This document shows positions 18,664 through 27,785 of a DNA stretch of 64,000 nt, in pieces. The DNA is from Phycisphaerales bacterium (GTDB taxonomy: Bacteria > Planctomycetota > Phycisphaerae > UBA1845 > UTPLA1): contig JACKHI010000001.1 of NCBI GenBank assembly GCA_020639075.1, positions 2,728,001-2,792,000 of the forward strand, written 5' to 3'. The position numbers and the translations under genes are program-made. Numbering within the stretch: the stretch's first letter is position 1; the number at the start of each line of letters is the position of its first letter. The notes beneath the pieces were generated by a model, which saw only the letters and a list, made by a program, of their open reading frames with translations, made no database searches and was not told where the DNA came from.

Positions 18664-20574
18664 ATGGCCATCAAAGAACTGACAGACGAACAGGTTCGCG
18701 ACTGGTCGGTCCAGCAGAAAGACCGCTGGTGGCTGGAGAACGTCTACCGCGGCGATATGCCGCAACTCACGATCCGCTCCGCCATTACAGGCATGCTGCT
18801 CGGCGGCATCCTCTCGCTCTCCAACCTCTACGTCGGCGCCAAACTCGGCGCCGGCTTCGGCGTCGCGACGACGGCCGTCGTGCTCGCCTTTGCCGCATTC
18901 CGAGGTATGTCCCGCGTCGGACTCGGCAAGGACTTCACGCTGCTGGAAAACAACTGCATGCAGTCGATCGCCACGGCGGCCGGATACATGACGTCGGCGC
19001 TGATTTCATCCCTGCCCGCCTACATGGCGATCGTCGGGCACACGATTCCGATCTGGCAGTCGATCCTGTGGATCATCTCCATCTCGCTTCTCGGTGCATT
19101 GTTCGCCTTTCCGCTCAAGCGCCGATTCATCAACGACGAACAGTTGCCGTTTCCGGAAGGCCGCGCCGCCGGACGCGTCATGGAGGCGCTGCACTCCGAC
19201 GATCCGCGCGAAGGCGTGCTCAAGACGCGCATCCTCGCTGTCTCCGCGGCCCTCGGGGCCCTCATCGAGTGGCTGCAAGCCGGCTTCACGATCGCCGGCG
19301 TCGCGCCGATCCCTGCCGCCATCAGCGGTCGATTCAGCCGCGCCGTCGACTGGATTGCCGCCCGCCAGATCAATGGAATTACGCTTTCCCAATTGAGTGT
19401 CAGCTTCACGATTAACACCGCCGTCTTCGCCGTCGGCGGTCTACTCGGCATCCGCATCGGTCTCTCCTTCCTCGTAGGCGCGATTCTCAACTATTGCGTG
19501 ATCGCCCCACTCGTGATCCCCGGCGGTGAAATTGTCCTGCGCGCCGGCGGCAACGTGTACGACATCCGCAACTGGTCGGTCTGGGCCGGCGCCGCCATGC
19601 TGACAACCGCTTCCATTCTTCCCATCCTGATCGACTGGCGCAAGGTCGTCGCCCCCATCCAGGCGCTGTTCGGTCGCCGAAACGTCGCCGGCGACGACCC
19701 GCTCGCCGACATCGAGGTGCCCACGCGGGTGTTCGCGATCGGCATTCCCGTCGTCGGCGCGATCGTGGTTGCGCTCGCGTACTGGTTCTTCGATATCACA
19801 CCGGGCATGGGCATCATTGCGATCCCGCTCGTCTTTTTGCTGACGGTCATCGCCGCCAACACCACGGCCCATACCGGTCAGACGCCCAGCGGCGCCATGG
19901 GAAAGATCACGCAGTTGATTTACGCCGGCCTTGCTCCGGATACGATCAAGACGAATATCATGACGGCCGGGATTGCTAGCGACGCGGCGATCAGCGGTTC
20001 GTCGTTGCTGCAGGACATCAAGCCCGGCTACATGCTCGGCGGCAAGCCGCGACACCAGGCGATCGGACATGTACTCGGCATCATCGCCGGCAGCGTCTGC
20101 GCCACCATCGTCGCCTACCCGCTCTTCTTCAAGACGTATGTCGAAAAGGGATCCACGCTGGAATGGCCCATGCCCAGCGCCGACGTCCTGAAGGCAATCG
20201 CCACGTTGCTTTCGGGGGACGCCGGCAAGCTGCCGCATAACGCGATAATCGCCGCATTGACTTTTGCCATCGCGGGCGTCCTCCTCGAACTCCTGCGACG
20301 CCTCACGAACGGCCGCTCGCCGCTTCATCCCATCGGAATCGGTTTCGCGTTTGTCATTCCCTTCTGGGCTTCGTTCATGCTCTTCGCCGGCGCGTTCACG
20401 TTCTGGCTCACGTCGATCCTGTTCAAAGCCGGCAGGACACGGCGCATCCTTGTCGATAACAGCGAAACGCTCTGCGCCGGTCTGCTGACCGGTGCGTCGC
20501 TCGCGGGCATCATTTTTGCAATGTACCAGGCGAAGTTGTTCGAGGCGCTGATGAAGGCGTTGCCGGCGTTGTAG
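18664..20574 (+). CDS. OPT family oligopeptide transporter
   Basis: This 636-residue polytopic inner-membrane protein has about 14 hydrophobic helices. It starts with a short cytoplasmic stretch (MAIKELTDEQVRDWSVQQKDRWWLENVY), then LTIRSAITGMLLGGILSLSNLYVGAKLGAGFG, the typical OPT N-terminal helix. PFPEGRAAGRVMEAL and later NTTAHTGQTPSGAMGKITQL also match bacterial OPT proteins. The family imports small peptides or metal chelates by proton symport; the substrate cannot be read from sequence. The gene stands alone with its own leader and is followed by a hairpin at 20618. Confidence 0.9.
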   Translation: MAIKELTDEQVRDWSVQQKDRWWLENVYRGDMPQLTIRSAITGMLLGGILSLSNLYVGAKLGAGFGVATTAVVLAFAAFRGMSRVGLGKDFTLLENNCMQSIATAAGYMTSALISSLPAYMAIVGHTIPIWQSILWIISISLLGALFAFPLKRRFINDEQLPFPEGRAAGRVMEALHSDDPREGVLKTRILAVSAALGALIEWLQAGFTIAGVAPIPAAISGRFSRAVDWIAARQINGITLSQLSVSFTINTAVFAVGGLLGIRIGLSFLVGAILNYCVIAPLVIPGGEIVLRAGGNVYDIRNWSVWAGAAMLTTASILPILIDWRKVVAPIQALFGRRNVAGDDPLADIEVPTRVFAIGIPVVGAIVVALAYWFFDITPGMGIIAIPLVFLLTVIAANTTAHTGQTPSGAMGKITQLIYAGLAPDTIKTNIMTAGIASDAAISGSSLLQDIKPGYMLGGKPRHQAIGHVLGIIAGSVCATIVAYPLFFKTYVEKGSTLEWPMPSADVLKAIATLLSGDAGKLPHNAIIAALTFAIAGVLLELLRRLTNGRSPLHPIGIGFAFVIPFWASFMLFAGAFTFWLTSILFKAGRTRRILVDNSETLCAGLLTGASLAGIIFAMYQAKLFEALMKALPAL

Positions 20575-20617
20575 TTCGCCGCGTGAGACAATCAACCGAT
20601 CTGCAATCCCGGGGAAT

Positions 20618-20634
20618 GCGGGCGTCTCGCCCGC
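20618..20634. repeat. 17-base palindrome between convergent genes
   Basis: GCGGGCGTCTCGCCCGC is a perfect 7-base stem with loop TCT. It lies between the convergent OPT gene and the 20719 gene. It lacks a T-tract, so it fits the window's palindromic repeats better than an intrinsic terminator. Confidence 0.5.
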
Positions 20635-20718
20635 ACACAACACTCACGTAACGCGATACACCTGCCGGCCCTTGACTGCAAATTGCTCAATGGATTGCGG
20701 CACTGCACCCGCGGCGGA

Positions 20719-22008
20719 TCAATCGTCGGCCGAATGGGTTTCCACCGGCTCGAACCGGATGCAATACCCGCTGCGCCAGATGGGAAACGCCACTTCGCAG
20801 CGAAACCCGACGAACATGGAGTGTCTCCAGCCGACGCGATCGAACAGGTATCGCGTCAGCTCCGCGTGGCGCGGATAGGCGTCTGTATGTGCGTCGTCAA
20901 AGTGATGGCCGAGCAGTTGCAGACGAGGACCGTTGGGGAAACGCGTCAACCAGCGATCGGCCGGATGCGTATCGAGGTTCGGTCCCCAGAGCTGCACGTC
21001 GATCGTCGGCCGGAACCGGCGCTCCATGTCGCGATGGAGATAGACGTCGAAGACCAAATGGCGCGCCGGATAGAACAGCAGCGTCCAGACCTCATCCAGC
21101 GACGGCTTGTTCGTATCCGGGATCGTGACGGGATGCACACTGCGGTTGGCGATAATGACGTCGAGCGCCATCTCGGGCGTCAGCGCCTTGTGATCGATGA
21201 TCTGGACGAGCTGCCCTTCCGATCCGCGCGATGTCACGAGCGGCAGCGGATCGGAGCAGAACTCCTCGAGGATCGCATTCGGCGTCAGACCGTGCGCCGG
21301 AATCTCGTCGAGCGAAGCGAAGATCTTTCCCTTGACCCGCTTCTCTTCCGATCGCGTATCGCCGGCGCGAAATGCAAACGGCATCGGCTCGGCGCCGATC
21401 CGCTGACCGATCTCGCCGTGCGCGAGAACGCGCTCGAATGACATCGGATCCGTCGGATGCGGCTGGAACATGTACACGACGACTTTCGCGTCGCACTGCC
21501 GCCCCATGACTTTCGCCGACGCGCTGAACAAATGCTCTCGGGCCAATGCCGCTTCGCGAATCGGCGCCGCGCCGGAGCCTTCGCCGTCGCGCCGGGGCAT
21601 CGCCTCAATTCGTTCGGCGAGCTTCGCCTGGCTTCCGCCCACTTCCTTGAGGAAGTTCTCGAACTGACGAATCGCCGCCGTCGCGGCCGCAACGTTCGCT
21701 TCATCTCCGCCGTTCTTCTCGAATCCCTCGATGAAGATTTCCAGGCCGCGAATCCCCGGCAACTTCGTAAGCACTTCGAGCGTGACCGGATCGGCCAAGG
21801 CCGTCACAACCCGCTGGCACGTATTTCGAACGATGGAGAGATGCCGCGACATGCCCGAAGCGCCGCGCGCGTGATCCGGCAGGGAATCCACCAGCGAGGT
21901 CAGGACCGAGTGCAGCCGCCGAGCGAGTTGCCCCGCACGGGATACCTGCTCTGCCGAGAGCGAAACCGGGCGATGTGCGCGTAGCGGATTTTCTGTAACC
22001 CCAGCCAT
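20719..22008 (-). CDS. Uncharacterised 429-residue cytoplasmic protein
   Basis: No family is recognised. I use the ATG at 22008 (MAGVTENPL), with GAGAG six bases upstream; a longer reading would use TTG or an ATG at 22059. The first half is helical (SAEQVSRAGQLARRLHSVLTSLVD, LFSASAKVMGRQCDAKVVVYMF). The second half is mixed alpha/beta with conserved-looking stretches (ILEEFCSDPLPLVTSRGSEG, VTIPDTNKPSLDEVWTLLFYPARHLVFDVYLHRDME) and a C-terminal beta region with many aromatic residues. There is no signal peptide or membrane helix. It is monocistronic and convergent with the OPT gene. It may be a dimerising regulator-like or structural protein, but this is only an impression. Confidence 0.65.
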   Translation of the reverse strand: MAGVTENPLRAHRPVSLSAEQVSRAGQLARRLHSVLTSLVDSLPDHARGASGMSRHLSIVRNTCQRVVTALADPVTLEVLTKLPGIRGLEIFIEGFEKNGGDEANVAAATAAIRQFENFLKEVGGSQAKLAERIEAMPRRDGEGSGAAPIREAALAREHLFSASAKVMGRQCDAKVVVYMFQPHPTDPMSFERVLAHGEIGQRIGAEPMPFAFRAGDTRSEEKRVKGKIFASLDEIPAHGLTPNAILEEFCSDPLPLVTSRGSEGQLVQIIDHKALTPEMALDVIIANRSVHPVTIPDTNKPSLDEVWTLLFYPARHLVFDVYLHRDMERRFRPTIDVQLWGPNLDTHPADRWLTRFPNGPRLQLLGHHFDDAHTDAYPRHAELTRYLFDRVGWRHSMFVGFRCEVAFPIWRSGYCIRFEPVETHSADD

Positions 22009-22076
22009 GACAAGCTCTCGGGAACGTTGCGTCAGTCTGTTTCGGAATCGATGAGGCATTTTTGTCGCACAAAGTC

Positions 22077-22106
22077 TTGACAGCAAGCGGCCGTCCGGAG
22101 TATTGT
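22077..22106 (+). promoter_or_regulatory. Candidate sigma70 promoter for the 22369 gene
   Basis: TTGACA at 22077-22082 and TATTGT at 22101-22106 are 18 bases apart. The next bases hold GTCCTGAGGAC, a short palindrome starting in the -10, and a second CCTGAGGA, a possible operator. The leader to 22369 would be about 255 bases. The remainder of 22009-22368 holds no gene. Confidence 0.45.
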
Positions 22107-22368
22107 CCTGAGGACAGACCTGAGGATAGATATCAGGTCACCTTTTGTCAAGGAAACGCACGGAGGTTTCCGGTCTCGGTAATGACAGGCCGCTTTGTCC
22201 GGCCAAATATCAGGAGACGAAATGACAACCGTGAGTCATGCCTGTCATTGACGCATACCACTCCTGAACAAGAGAGCCATCGCGTGAAGCGACACGCCGA
22301 CTCGGCGGACGCGCGATGCTCACCGTGAAGTCACTCGCACCATAGATCGCAAGGACGGAGTCAAGAAA

Positions 22369-24255
22369 ATGTCGAATCGTTATGCACTGACGACGCTCGT
22401 CGCGTCACTCGTCATGGCCGTCGTCGCCACAGCCAACGCCGCGGATTCGATCCGCATTTCAGAGTTCTATTCGAACGCCTGCAGTACCCAGCAGTTCATC
22501 GAACTGAACATTCCCCGTGGCGGCGGCCGAACGCTCGGACGACAAGTCCGCATCTTCGACCAGAACGGCAACCTGACCAGGACGCTGACGTTCAGCGCCG
22601 ACATCCCCGACGCCGACGCCTCGCGCGTCCTCATCGCAACACCGAATCTCGCGGCCGCCGCAAACGTCGCGACTGACGCCGTCATCGGCGGTCTGAACGC
22701 AGGTGATCTCGACGTCAACGGCGGCGCCATCTGGTACGGCTGCTGCGACGTCGACTCCGACATCGACGTGGTCCTTTACGGCGACTACCTCGGTCCAGTG
22801 CCGCCGACGGGCACGTCGATTGTGACTGGCGGCTACGACGACTTGCTTCCGACGAACGGCGTCTCCGTCGTCCGACTGTTCCCTCAGCCCGAATTCGATA
22901 TTGCGGTTCCGACGCCGGAGAACCAAGCCGGCGCCGTCGGTCATCTGGCTGAGACCGGCGATATTGATGATGACGGCGACGTCGATCTCGTCGATGCCGG
23001 CCTGTTCGCCGCCGCGCTCGTCGGCAACAACGTTGACGCCGGCCAGGCGGCACGCTGCGACCTTGATTGCAGCGGCGAACTCGACGGTCCGGATATCCAC
23101 GAGATGATTCAATTGCTCTCGCCGGCGTCAAACGAGCTTCCGCCCTGCCCCGGCATCTTCGAACCGTACGTCTCAATCACATACGATCCGCTCGACATGT
23201 TCGTGCCCTACACGGGCCCCGCAACGCCGGCCAACACGTTCTTCACGTGGGCCGTTACAGCATTGGACGTGCCGAACGTCGTCCTGGCGCACGCCGAGGG
23301 GCAGATCTGGGCATCCGTCAATGACGGCTGTTCGTGGACATCCATCGCGCAGACGGATCAGAGCGGCGGCCTCTATCGAATTGAGCCGGGACCGCTCGGC
23401 TTCGCCTATGCCTGGGTCGACAACGGAACCGGCAGCACCGACCCCGGCGCCGGCATCTACCAGATTCGCTATGACGCGGACGCGGTTCCCGCCTTCGACG
23501 TCGAGTTCCGCCGAGCCCCGGTCTCGCAGATGAACGGCTTCGGCGTCGATCATCTCAACCCGCATCATGTTCGAACCGCGAACACGGACGGTGAATTGCA
23601 GGACTCCCTCGACGGCGGTCAATCGTGGCAACGCATCGGCGTTCCGGCATCGACGTCGTCCGTGCTCGCCTACGTCACGGAGTTCGATCCGAATGATCTG
23701 GATCACGTCGTGTACGGTCGCGTATCGGAAGGTGCCTACGTCACATTCGACGGCGGCAACAGCTGGACGCAGTCGGGCGGCCTGCGATCGATTCCGACGC
23801 GCGGCAACAACTTCTTCAGTGCAACGATCTCGCCGGTTGACGGCAACATCGTGTTCGGCATGGGCATCGATCTCGGCGAAACGGGACTTCCCGGCGATCC
23901 GCCGGCGCCGCCCTCACACGGCAAGCACATTTACGCTTCGACTGACGGTGGCCTGACGTTTGCACCCGTTCTCAGCCAGGGCACAGGTGGCGGCGAACCC
24001 GGCGAAGGCGTGTTCATGCAGAATCAGCCCGTCATGAAGTCGGACTGGGAAAACCCGACGAAGTTCTACTACCTGTTCGGAACAAGTTGCGTCTTCGGCG
24101 GCACCTATTTCTACGGCTACGACCTGACGACGGGCGTTCTTGAAACGGCGATCGCGGACGAAAACAACGGCTGCATTCCGAAGCCGCGGCAATTCGAATG
24201 GTCGCGCACCAATCCGGGGGCATTGCTGATGGGCTTCGAGTTCATCGCCAACTGA
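22369..24255 (+). CDS. Secreted protein: lamin-tail-like, dockerin-like and BNR/propeller regions
   Basis: This 628-residue protein has a signal peptide (residues 1-24, ending ANAADS). The N-terminal domain (~25-180) opens IRISEFYSNACSTQQFIELN, like lamin-tail domains. A dockerin-like pair of calcium loops follows (DIDDDGDVDLVDAGLF and DLDCSGELDGPDIHEMIQLL, ~198-250). The C-terminal ~370 residues contain BNR/sialidase-like repeats (WASVNDGCSWTSI, QDSLDGGQSWQRIG, VTFDGGNSWTQSG, ASTDGGLTF), each with Asp-Gly-Gly-x-Ser-W, typical of secreted beta-propellers. No sialidase catalytic arginine triad was recognised. It is probably a cell-surface binding protein. A GGAG site precedes the ATG, and a promoter candidate lies at 22077. 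Confidence 0.8.
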   Translation: MSNRYALTTLVASLVMAVVATANAADSIRISEFYSNACSTQQFIELNIPRGGGRTLGRQVRIFDQNGNLTRTLTFSADIPDADASRVLIATPNLAAAANVATDAVIGGLNAGDLDVNGGAIWYGCCDVDSDIDVVLYGDYLGPVPPTGTSIVTGGYDDLLPTNGVSVVRLFPQPEFDIAVPTPENQAGAVGHLAETGDIDDDGDVDLVDAGLFAAALVGNNVDAGQAARCDLDCSGELDGPDIHEMIQLLSPASNELPPCPGIFEPYVSITYDPLDMFVPYTGPATPANTFFTWAVTALDVPNVVLAHAEGQIWASVNDGCSWTSIAQTDQSGGLYRIEPGPLGFAYAWVDNGTGSTDPGAGIYQIRYDADAVPAFDVEFRRAPVSQMNGFGVDHLNPHHVRTANTDGELQDSLDGGQSWQRIGVPASTSSVLAYVTEFDPNDLDHVVYGRVSEGAYVTFDGGNSWTQSGGLRSIPTRGNNFFSATISPVDGNIVFGMGIDLGETGLPGDPPAPPSHGKHIYASTDGGLTFAPVLSQGTGGGEPGEGVFMQNQPVMKSDWENPTKFYYLFGTSCVFGGTYFYGYDLTTGVLETAIADENNGCIPKPRQFEWSRTNPGALLMGFEFIAN

Positions 24256-24335
24256 TTTTGCAGAAAAACTGACGGCGTGAATTGACGTCAGAACGAATTC
24301 CAACGTGGCGCTCAACCAAGAGAGGAGAATTGAGC

Positions 24336-25025
24336 ATGGGTAAGAAGAATCTGTTTGTGGCGGCAATCGCCGCACTGCTCGGCGGATCGACCGCCTTCGC
24401 AGGCATCCCTTCGGCAGTTTACGACAACATCGGCGGCCCGAATGACGGCCTGAGCTTCTCGTCCAACGTCCTGAATGACAACTGGATTTACGACGATTTG
24501 CACGTTTCAGGCGGCGGCCTCCTGGCCGGGTTTTCGTTCGCATACGGCACGGAAGCGTTTCAGGGATTTGCCGAAGGCGACGGCGACGTCGTTCTCTATC
24601 TGGATGACGGTGCAACGTCCCCCGGCGTTCTCGACACGAACGAGGATACGCTCCTGTTGACCGACAACTACCGAGGCCTGTCTGCCACGGCAGGAAACTT
24701 CGGCGCCGTCATCTACGAGCGACAGGACACGATCCTGCCCGTTCCGAGCATCGTCATTCCCGACGGCGCGACGATCTGGGCCGGCATGAAGTTCTCACAC
24801 GCGTTCGGCGGTAACCTCCACGGCGTTCACTTCGCGCCGATCTCGATCGGAACGTCGGATCAGTTCACATACGACGACAACAACCCGCCGTTCGATCTCG
24901 TGACCTTCGGCCTCCCGGCGAACGCGGGACTCGGTTGGGAGCTCTACACAGTCCCGGTCCCCGAGCCGACGACCCTCAGCCTGCTGGCAATCGGCGGCAT
25001 CGCCTTGCTTCGCCGCCGACGCTGA
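24336..25025 (+). CDS. PEP-CTERM sorting-domain exported protein
   Basis: The ATG at 24336 was chosen because GAGAGGAG lies ~10 bases upstream and the signal peptide starts there (MGKKNLFVAAIAALLGG). The 229-residue protein is a beta-rich domain without a recognised family. It ends in VPEPTTLSLLAIGGIALL followed by four Arg residues, a canonical PEP-CTERM tripartite signal for exosortase processing. It follows the 22369 gene by 80 bases, so both may be co-transcribed. A bidirectional terminator lies at 25106. Confidence 0.88.
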   Translation: MGKKNLFVAAIAALLGGSTAFAGIPSAVYDNIGGPNDGLSFSSNVLNDNWIYDDLHVSGGGLLAGFSFAYGTEAFQGFAEGDGDVVLYLDDGATSPGVLDTNEDTLLLTDNYRGLSATAGNFGAVIYERQDTILPVPSIVIPDGATIWAGMKFSHAFGGNLHGVHFAPISIGTSDQFTYDDNNPPFDLVTFGLPANAGLGWELYTVPVPEPTTLSLLAIGGIALLRRRR

Positions 25026-25105
25026 TCGGCAATCTCGAATCCAACGCCGCCGACCAATGACCTAGTTCGGCTGCGATGCACAGCCCCACTACCTTCCCAA
25101 GATGA

Positions 25106-25142
25106 AGAAAGCCCCTGACCGCACGGTCCGGGGCTTTCTTCC
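25106..25142. terminator. Bidirectional rho-independent terminator
   Basis: AAAGCCCC and GGGGCTTT form the base of a stem with GACC/GGTC above it and a GCAC loop. T-rich flanks on both strands allow it to stop the plus-strand PEP-CTERM gene and the minus-strand gene ending at 25167. Confidence 0.85.
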
Positions 25143-25166
25143 ATTATTCGGGATTCAATTCGGCGT

Positions 25167-25781
25167 CTACCAGGCGGGCCCGACGTGTCGCCCGCCGCGA
25201 TCCTCGCCGTTCAGACGACGCGCGACTTGATCGATGATGCCGCGCACGATGCCCGTCATGATCGGCAGTAATGCACCGAAACAGACAATCTGCATTCTCG
25301 GATAAGCGTCTCGAGCGACGACCAACGCAAAGGCTCCCATGAACAAGCCGAGCAGAATCGACGCAGCAATCGTGTTCACGACTTTCCATCGAAGCGTGCG
25401 AGACGTTGCGCCGTACCAGCCGATCCATCCGAGCAACCCCGTCCAGGCGATCGGCAACACGGCCATCATCGTCAAATGCACGTTCAACGTACTGCCGTAC
25501 CCGTTCAGATGTTCGGGCCAACTCGTGTGTTGGTAATACCAGCATCGAAGGACGTCGGCCGTGAGATACGCCCCCAGTGCGATCGACGCGTCCAGAAGAA
25601 TGACCCACAGGCGCGACGGCGTCTTGACATCATTCGCGACCGGCGCACGCGACGCCACAATCGATCGAAAGAGCGAATACCCCAGTGCAAACATCGACGA
25701 CACGGCCAGGAATACAAGGTAAAACGGCGCAATCAGAGCGGTCCCGATCGCGTACCCGTAATGGGAATGCTTCTTTTCCAT
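25167..25781 (-). CDS. Uncharacterised polytopic membrane protein
   Basis: A 204-residue protein, using the ATG at 25781 (MEKKHSHYGYAIG), which has GGGGGCAG directly upstream; a longer reading lacks this. It has about five transmembrane helices (AIGTALIAPFYLVFLAVSSMF, VILLDASIALGAYL, LTMMAVLPIAWTGLLGWIGW, VNTIAASILLGLFMGAFAL, QIVCFGALLPIMTGIVRGI) and a short charged C-terminus. No family is recognised. It follows the 25892-27784 membrane gene on the same strand after 110 bases and is probably co-transcribed with it. Confidence 0.6.
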   Translation of the reverse strand: MEKKHSHYGYAIGTALIAPFYLVFLAVSSMFALGYSLFRSIVASRAPVANDVKTPSRLWVILLDASIALGAYLTADVLRCWYYQHTSWPEHLNGYGSTLNVHLTMMAVLPIAWTGLLGWIGWYGATSRTLRWKVVNTIAASILLGLFMGAFALVVARDAYPRMQIVCFGALLPIMTGIVRGIIDQVARRLNGEDRGGRHVGPAW

Positions 25782-25891
25782 CTGCCCCCGCCCCCGCGCT
25801 GGAACCCGGCCCGATCGACTCGGCGCAAGGGAGCCGCTCCGCATTGGAACGACGTCCAGCAGGTAATTCTACCATTCGCAGGAAGCAGGAT

Positions 25892-27784
25892 TCAACGATC
25901 TCGGACGCTGTCTGTCGCAAGTTGCTCGACTGCTGCGCCCACAATCCGATAGACGCGCCAATCCGGCGTGGAGAACGCGATTGGCAATTCGACGAGCCTA
26001 TTCGGATGATCCGCAGTACGGGTCACGAGATACTCCGCCCGATAATCCTTCGCAAGCGACCGAGCTCGCTCAACATCCATCGCGCGATATCCGGCCAGGC
26101 ACTGCTCGAGACTCGTGAACCGAACGCCGGACACATCCACAAGACGCTCGTACCACGTCAGCGTGTCCGCCGGAAGAATCGGCATGCACTTCCAGTCAAT
26201 CACAATGCCGCGGCCCGCATTCAGTCGAAAACCCGCCAGATCCGGCGGGACGACGAATTGTGTCCCGATGGGCGTCGATCGACACCAATGGTACAGAGCC
26301 GCCTCCGACGGCGATGGCGGTGGTCCGAGTCGATCCTTGCGTTGCGTGCCGACGCGCCAGACAAACCCCAGCGCGAACGCCACGCATGCCATCGCGAGGG
26401 CACTGTCACGAATCGAACCGAAATGTCGTTCGATTTGCCGGAGAGAATGCAGCAATTGGATGCGCGACGCGAACGCGCCGATCAATGCCGCCAAGGCGAT
26501 CGAAGCCTGCAGCCGACCGATGCCGAGACAAATCAACGCCGTCAGGATCGCAGTCTGGACCGCGACCAGCCGCGCCAGGTTTGCCCTCGTGTCCAACGCC
26601 ATCCGTCCCGAAACCGCGACCGAGACGATCGTGCCGCAAGTGACCAATCCGTAGTTCTCGACGCCGGCGACAAAAAGCGCGGCCCCCGTCATTACCAGGA
26701 TGACGGCGCAATTCGCCGGCGCGATACTCGTGGAGAGCGTCGCCCGAACGATCGCCCCCGCGACAAGCAGGAGCGCCGTAACGATCAGAAATGGAATCAA
26801 GCGATACGGAAACAGCAGCGCCACGAGATCGACCTGCCAGATCGTCGTCAGCAGCATACCTGTCACGATGATCCCGACGAGCACGCCGGCGACTGAATGC
26901 GTCATGCGATTCACGCTGCGCGGCGCCGCGACCGCCAGCGCCACGCCGCCCGCGAGCATTAACGACGCGAACTGAATGAAGGCGTCGATCTTCCAGGTAT
27001 GCGGTCGCGAGTGATACGGCATATACAGGTCGTGAAGAATCCACTGGGCCGACTTGGCCGCCAGCAACTGTTCTTCCGTTCGCGACTCAGCAATAAACGG
27101 CGTGTGATAGAGCACGGCCATCGCCAGCGGCGTCAGCAGCCACAGGGCGCCGCGCGTTTTCAACGCCCTGTAGTTCAGCACGACAACGGCGCCTGAAATC
27201 AATACGCCCCATACCATGTAGTTGATATGGAAGATTGACGCCGCCCCCAATACGACGCCCGCGTTGCGAACGCGGCCGAGACACAGCAATGTCAGCCCCG
27301 CAAACAGACCGACGGCGCCGATCGTCGACGGCTGGAAGATCATTCCGACTAGCGACGTCATGCCGACGTACGGCAGCGGAATTGCGATCATGAAGAACGC
27401 CGTCAGCGCCGTTACGACCAAAGGTCGATCGAACCATCGCCTCGCCAACCCGTGAAGGCAGAAGATCACGACGCTTGCGGCCGCCGCGTTCGCCAGCGCG
27501 AACATCAACGGCATCGGTCCGATCGCCGCAAAGAGCTTCATCAGCGGAACAAACGCGGAATGATGCGCACTCGTCGTACACGTGAACCAATCGCCGGCGA
27601 GAAAGTCCCGGTTCAGGGCATGCAAACCGTGCAGCAGGTATTGGTAGTGATTGCTGACGCCGAATGCGAGACCGTTGGCGAGAGCGAACGAAACGGCGAT
27701 CGCCACGAGCCCCGCACACTCAAACAGGCGCGACGTAAACTCGCGTCGATTCAGATTGCCCGGCATGCCAGTCATGGGTTGCAT
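25892..27784 (-). CDS. Large polytopic membrane protein, possibly GT-C-like
   Basis: This 630-residue protein has about 12-13 transmembrane helices and a ~120-residue C-terminal extramembrane domain (MPILPADTLTWYERLVDVSG to the end). Near the N-terminus is SNHYQYLLHGLHALNRDFLAGDWF, a loop with acidic residues placed as in lipid-linked-sugar (GT-C) transferases. The fold call is tentative, and no catalytic motif is certain. The start ATG sits one base after the methyltransferase stop, so the pair is tightly coupled and likely acts on a common surface lipid or glycan. Alternatives are a generic O-antigen-type ligase or an uncharacterised DUF membrane family. Confidence 0.65.
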   Translation of the reverse strand: MQPMTGMPGNLNRREFTSRLFECAGLVAIAVSFALANGLAFGVSNHYQYLLHGLHALNRDFLAGDWFTCTTSAHHSAFVPLMKLFAAIGPMPLMFALANAAAASVVIFCLHGLARRWFDRPLVVTALTAFFMIAIPLPYVGMTSLVGMIFQPSTIGAVGLFAGLTLLCLGRVRNAGVVLGAASIFHINYMVWGVLISGAVVVLNYRALKTRGALWLLTPLAMAVLYHTPFIAESRTEEQLLAAKSAQWILHDLYMPYHSRPHTWKIDAFIQFASLMLAGGVALAVAAPRSVNRMTHSVAGVLVGIIVTGMLLTTIWQVDLVALLFPYRLIPFLIVTALLLVAGAIVRATLSTSIAPANCAVILVMTGAALFVAGVENYGLVTCGTIVSVAVSGRMALDTRANLARLVAVQTAILTALICLGIGRLQASIALAALIGAFASRIQLLHSLRQIERHFGSIRDSALAMACVAFALGFVWRVGTQRKDRLGPPPSPSEAALYHWCRSTPIGTQFVVPPDLAGFRLNAGRGIVIDWKCMPILPADTLTWYERLVDVSGVRFTSLEQCLAGYRAMDVERARSLAKDYRAEYLVTRTADHPNRLVELPIAFSTPDWRVYRIVGAAVEQLATDSVRDR

Positions 27785-27785
27785 T

